From Advenella mandrilli (lineage in GTDB: Bacteria; Pseudomonadota; Gammaproteobacteria; Burkholderiales; Burkholderiaceae_B): a stretch of DNA of 64,000 nt. The stretch spans positions 62,001 through 126,000 of the forward strand of contig NZ_JAENGP010000001.1 in assembly GCF_016595155.1 (NCBI RefSeq), written 5' to 3'. A model generated the notes under the pieces. That model was given only the letters and a program-made list of their open reading frames with translations, did not search any database and was not told the origin of the DNA. Below are positions 62,338 to 64,000 of the stretch, one piece after another. Each line of letters opens with the position of its first letter. Position 1 is the first letter of the stretch. The position numbers and the translations under genes are program-made.

Positions 62338-64000
62338 CAATGGCCAAGTTGTTCGTAGGCAGCCAAGAGTTGCACATCGACAAGCGTATTGGCAGAGGTG
62401 GTGAAGGTGAGGTGTTCTCCATCAGTAATATGCCGGGATTTGCGGTGAAAGCCTATTTGCCAGCTATCGTGGCGGAGCGCGAAAAGAAAATTCAGGCAAT
62501 GGTCAGTGCCCGTCTTGCAGACAATACATCCACAGTGGCTTTCCCACATCAAATGGTTGTTGATGGACGTGGAACTTTCGTTGGTTTTGTGATGCGGCTT
62601 GTTGAGAAGCACAAGGAAATTCACGAGCTTCAAACCCCGTCTTCACGGCAGAAATATTTCCCCAAAGCTGATTACACCTTCATCGTGCGCGTGGCACTGA
62701 ACATCGCACGTGTATTCGCACAGATTCACGCTACGGGTTGCGTGGTTGGCGACATTAATCAGCGTGGTATTCTCGTATCCCCGACCGCTACCGTCGCCCT
62801 GATAGATGCCGACAGCTTTCAGGTCAGTGATGGTTCACAACGCTATCTGTGCGTCGTTGGCGTTCCAGAATACACGCCTCCAGAATTGCAGGGCAAATCC
62901 CTGAAGGCTATCGTCCGTACCACCGACCACGATGCTTTCGGGCTGGCTGTTTGCCTGTTCCAGTTGCTTTGCATGGACAGGCATCCATTTTCAGGCCAGT
63001 TCACAGGCCATGGGGACATGCCACTGGAAAAGGCTATTGCGGATTACCGCTTCGTCTATTCCTCTCGGAATACGGGCATGTTTCCACCTCCTGGCACAGT
63101 CAGGCTTGACGACTTCACTCCGAAAATTGCCCAACTTTTTGAAACGGCCTTTTCTCCCAACCATGTTGGGCAAAGACCGTCCGCATCGATATGGGTTGAA
63201 GCCCTTGGCGAACTGGAGTCCGCATTACGGGTTTGTAGTCAAAACAAACTTCATCATTATGCTCGGAATGCCAAGGAGTGCCCGTGGTGTCGGATGGAGA
63301 AGGCGTTCAGACGTCCCCTGTTTTTGGATCCGGGCTTCATAAATGTCGATGTCCCACCCGGTCGATTAGATCCGGCAGTAGGGTTTGTTCTGGACCTTTC
63401 TGCGTTCCTTTCAGCAATTAATGTGGTTACTATTCCGTCTTGTATATCGGTGGCAATCCCGCCGGTAGCAGGTGCACTTGCACCAAGTCAGGCAGCCAAG
63501 GAGGTACTGTCTCAAAAAAGACTGGCTCCTCTGGTCAAGATAGCCGGAGGCGCTCTTCTGTTCGGTGCAGCCTATGCGTTCGCATCTGATGTGCCCGGCA
63601 TTGTCGCTTTGGGTACTGCTGCTTTTGGGGGGTGGCTGCTATTCCGCTCATCCTCACAGGTAGACGGTTTTCTGGCTGAATATCGAAAAGCCGCTGGTGC
63701 CTTGTCTTCGCGCATAGAGTCGCTTCAGCGCTCCTCGCCCATTGTTCAGGTCCTACGGAAAAAAGCGGAGGCGCTGGATGTTATTGACGAGTATAAACAA
63801 TTGGCATCGGCATTTGGAAATGTCAGGAATGAATACGAGAAACATAGGCAGCAGAAGCAGATGGAGGGTCATCTCTCACAATTCCCAATCCGGGGCGCGC
63901 GTATTCCCAAAGTCAATTCTGGCGATATTGTGCAACTGGCGTCATATGGTTTCACCACAGCTTTTGATGCAAAACGGCGTAATGTGCAGCAGGTTTACGG
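62334..64000 (+). CDS. Atypical protein kinase (YegI-like), C-terminus beyond window
   Basis: About 555 residues are visible and the frame is open at the right edge. The kinase domain has the Gly loop IGRGGEGEVF (20-29), Lys39 in AVKAY, the catalytic Asp140 in VVGDINQRGILV and Asp158/Asp160 in IDADSF, replacing the usual HRDLKxxN and DFG. The Asn normally five residues after the catalytic Asp is Gly. A CSQNKLHHYA...CPWC zinc-binding segment follows near 300, then two hydrophobic segments (about 400-440) and a coiled coil. E. coli YegI has the same plan. The start is coupled to the PP2C gene (ATGA). Confidence 0.85.
   Translation, partial: MTMAKLFVGSQELHIDKRIGRGGEGEVFSISNMPGFAVKAYLPAIVAEREKKIQAMVSARLADNTSTVAFPHQMVVDGRGTFVGFVMRLVEKHKEIHELQTPSSRQKYFPKADYTFIVRVALNIARVFAQIHATGCVVGDINQRGILVSPTATVALIDADSFQVSDGSQRYLCVVGVPEYTPPELQGKSLKAIVRTTDHDAFGLAVCLFQLLCMDRHPFSGQFTGHGDMPLEKAIADYRFVYSSRNTGMFPPPGTVRLDDFTPKIAQLFETAFSPNHVGQRPSASIWVEALGELESALRVCSQNKLHHYARNAKECPWCRMEKAFRRPLFLDPGFINVDVPPGRLDPAVGFVLDLSAFLSAINVVTIPSCISVAIPPVAGALAPSQAAKEVLSQKRLAPLVKIAGGALLFGAAYAFASDVPGIVALGTAAFGGWLLFRSSSQVDGFLAEYRKAAGALSSRIESLQRSSPIVQVLRKKAEALDVIDEYKQLASAFGNVRNEYEKHRQQKQMEGHLSQFPIRGARIPKVNSGDIVQLASYGFTTAFDAKRRNVQQVY

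Noticed and set aside
1-64000. CRISPR arrays and complete prophage or insertion sequences
   Set aside because: No regularly spaced direct repeats with unique spacers were seen, and only transposase fragments, not intact elements, are present.

Overview
The window looks like chromosome of a betaproteobacterium, most likely of the family Alcaligenaceae. The clues are several separate periplasmic Bug-type (tripartite tricarboxylate, TTT) binding proteins, an Alcaligenes-type azurin, an NAD-dependent FdsGBA formate dehydrogenase, and the neighbourhood lpxH / peptidyl-prolyl isomerase / TPR protein / cysS / alkA-like / accA / tilS, an order I associate with Bordetella and its relatives. Base composition looks moderate (about half GC by eye, not computed). 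No species is claimed.

Layout. 1-1421: the end of a biotin locus (bioD cut by the window edge, bioF). 1422-6100: azurin behind a perfect FNR/ANR-type box, then a trimeric autotransporter adhesin with internal repeats. 6151-8833: an MFS transporter and a cardiolipin synthase. 8935-14101: tRNA-His and the fdsG-fdsB-fdsA formate dehydrogenase operon, read leftwards. 14426-22170: housekeeping genes (amn, an AEC carrier and mutS as a leftward run; trmJ; suhB and uppP).

22234-37038 is a large CoA-ester catabolic region: a CaiB-type CoA-transferase, a MaoC-type hydratase and a 17-beta-HSD4-like SDR in one leftward operon; a LysR regulator; four Bug proteins; a two-subunit 3-oxoacid CoA-transferase; a thiolase-like protein with a DUF35 partner; and, on the right strand, two adjacent acyl-CoA dehydrogenases plus an enoyl-CoA hydratase. 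Together these are the parts for activating, beta-oxidising and cleaving a carboxylic acid, possibly branched or cyclic. A pair of related palindromes lies in its central divergent promoter.

37060-44173 is core again: lpxH, a peptidyl-prolyl isomerase with two possible starts, a TPR protein, cysS behind a terminator-like leader, an AlkA-type glycosylase, accA, tilS and a PrpA-like phosphatase. 44289-50007 holds small oxidoreductase genes, including an old-yellow-enzyme/dienoyl-CoA-reductase homologue without its iron-sulfur cysteines, a LysR, an ABM-fold protein and a fifth Bug protein. Two identical tRNA-Arg(ACG) genes follow.

51130-59769 is the most unusual block: an MFS transporter and a LysR, then a six-gene operon encoding a Rieske oxygenase, its PDR/VanB-type reductase, an extended SDR, an unrecognised 204-residue protein, a DUF1116 protein (family of AllG/YlbE of oxamate carbamoyltransferase) and an amidase. 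It looks like an undescribed route for a nitrogen-containing compound. After a terminator come REP-like palindromes, a large inverted repeat and remnants of IS110 and IS1380 transposases. The right edge is a vWA / PP2C phosphatase / protein kinase triad resembling E. coli YegL-YegK-YegI, probably acquired horizontally; the kinase runs off the window.
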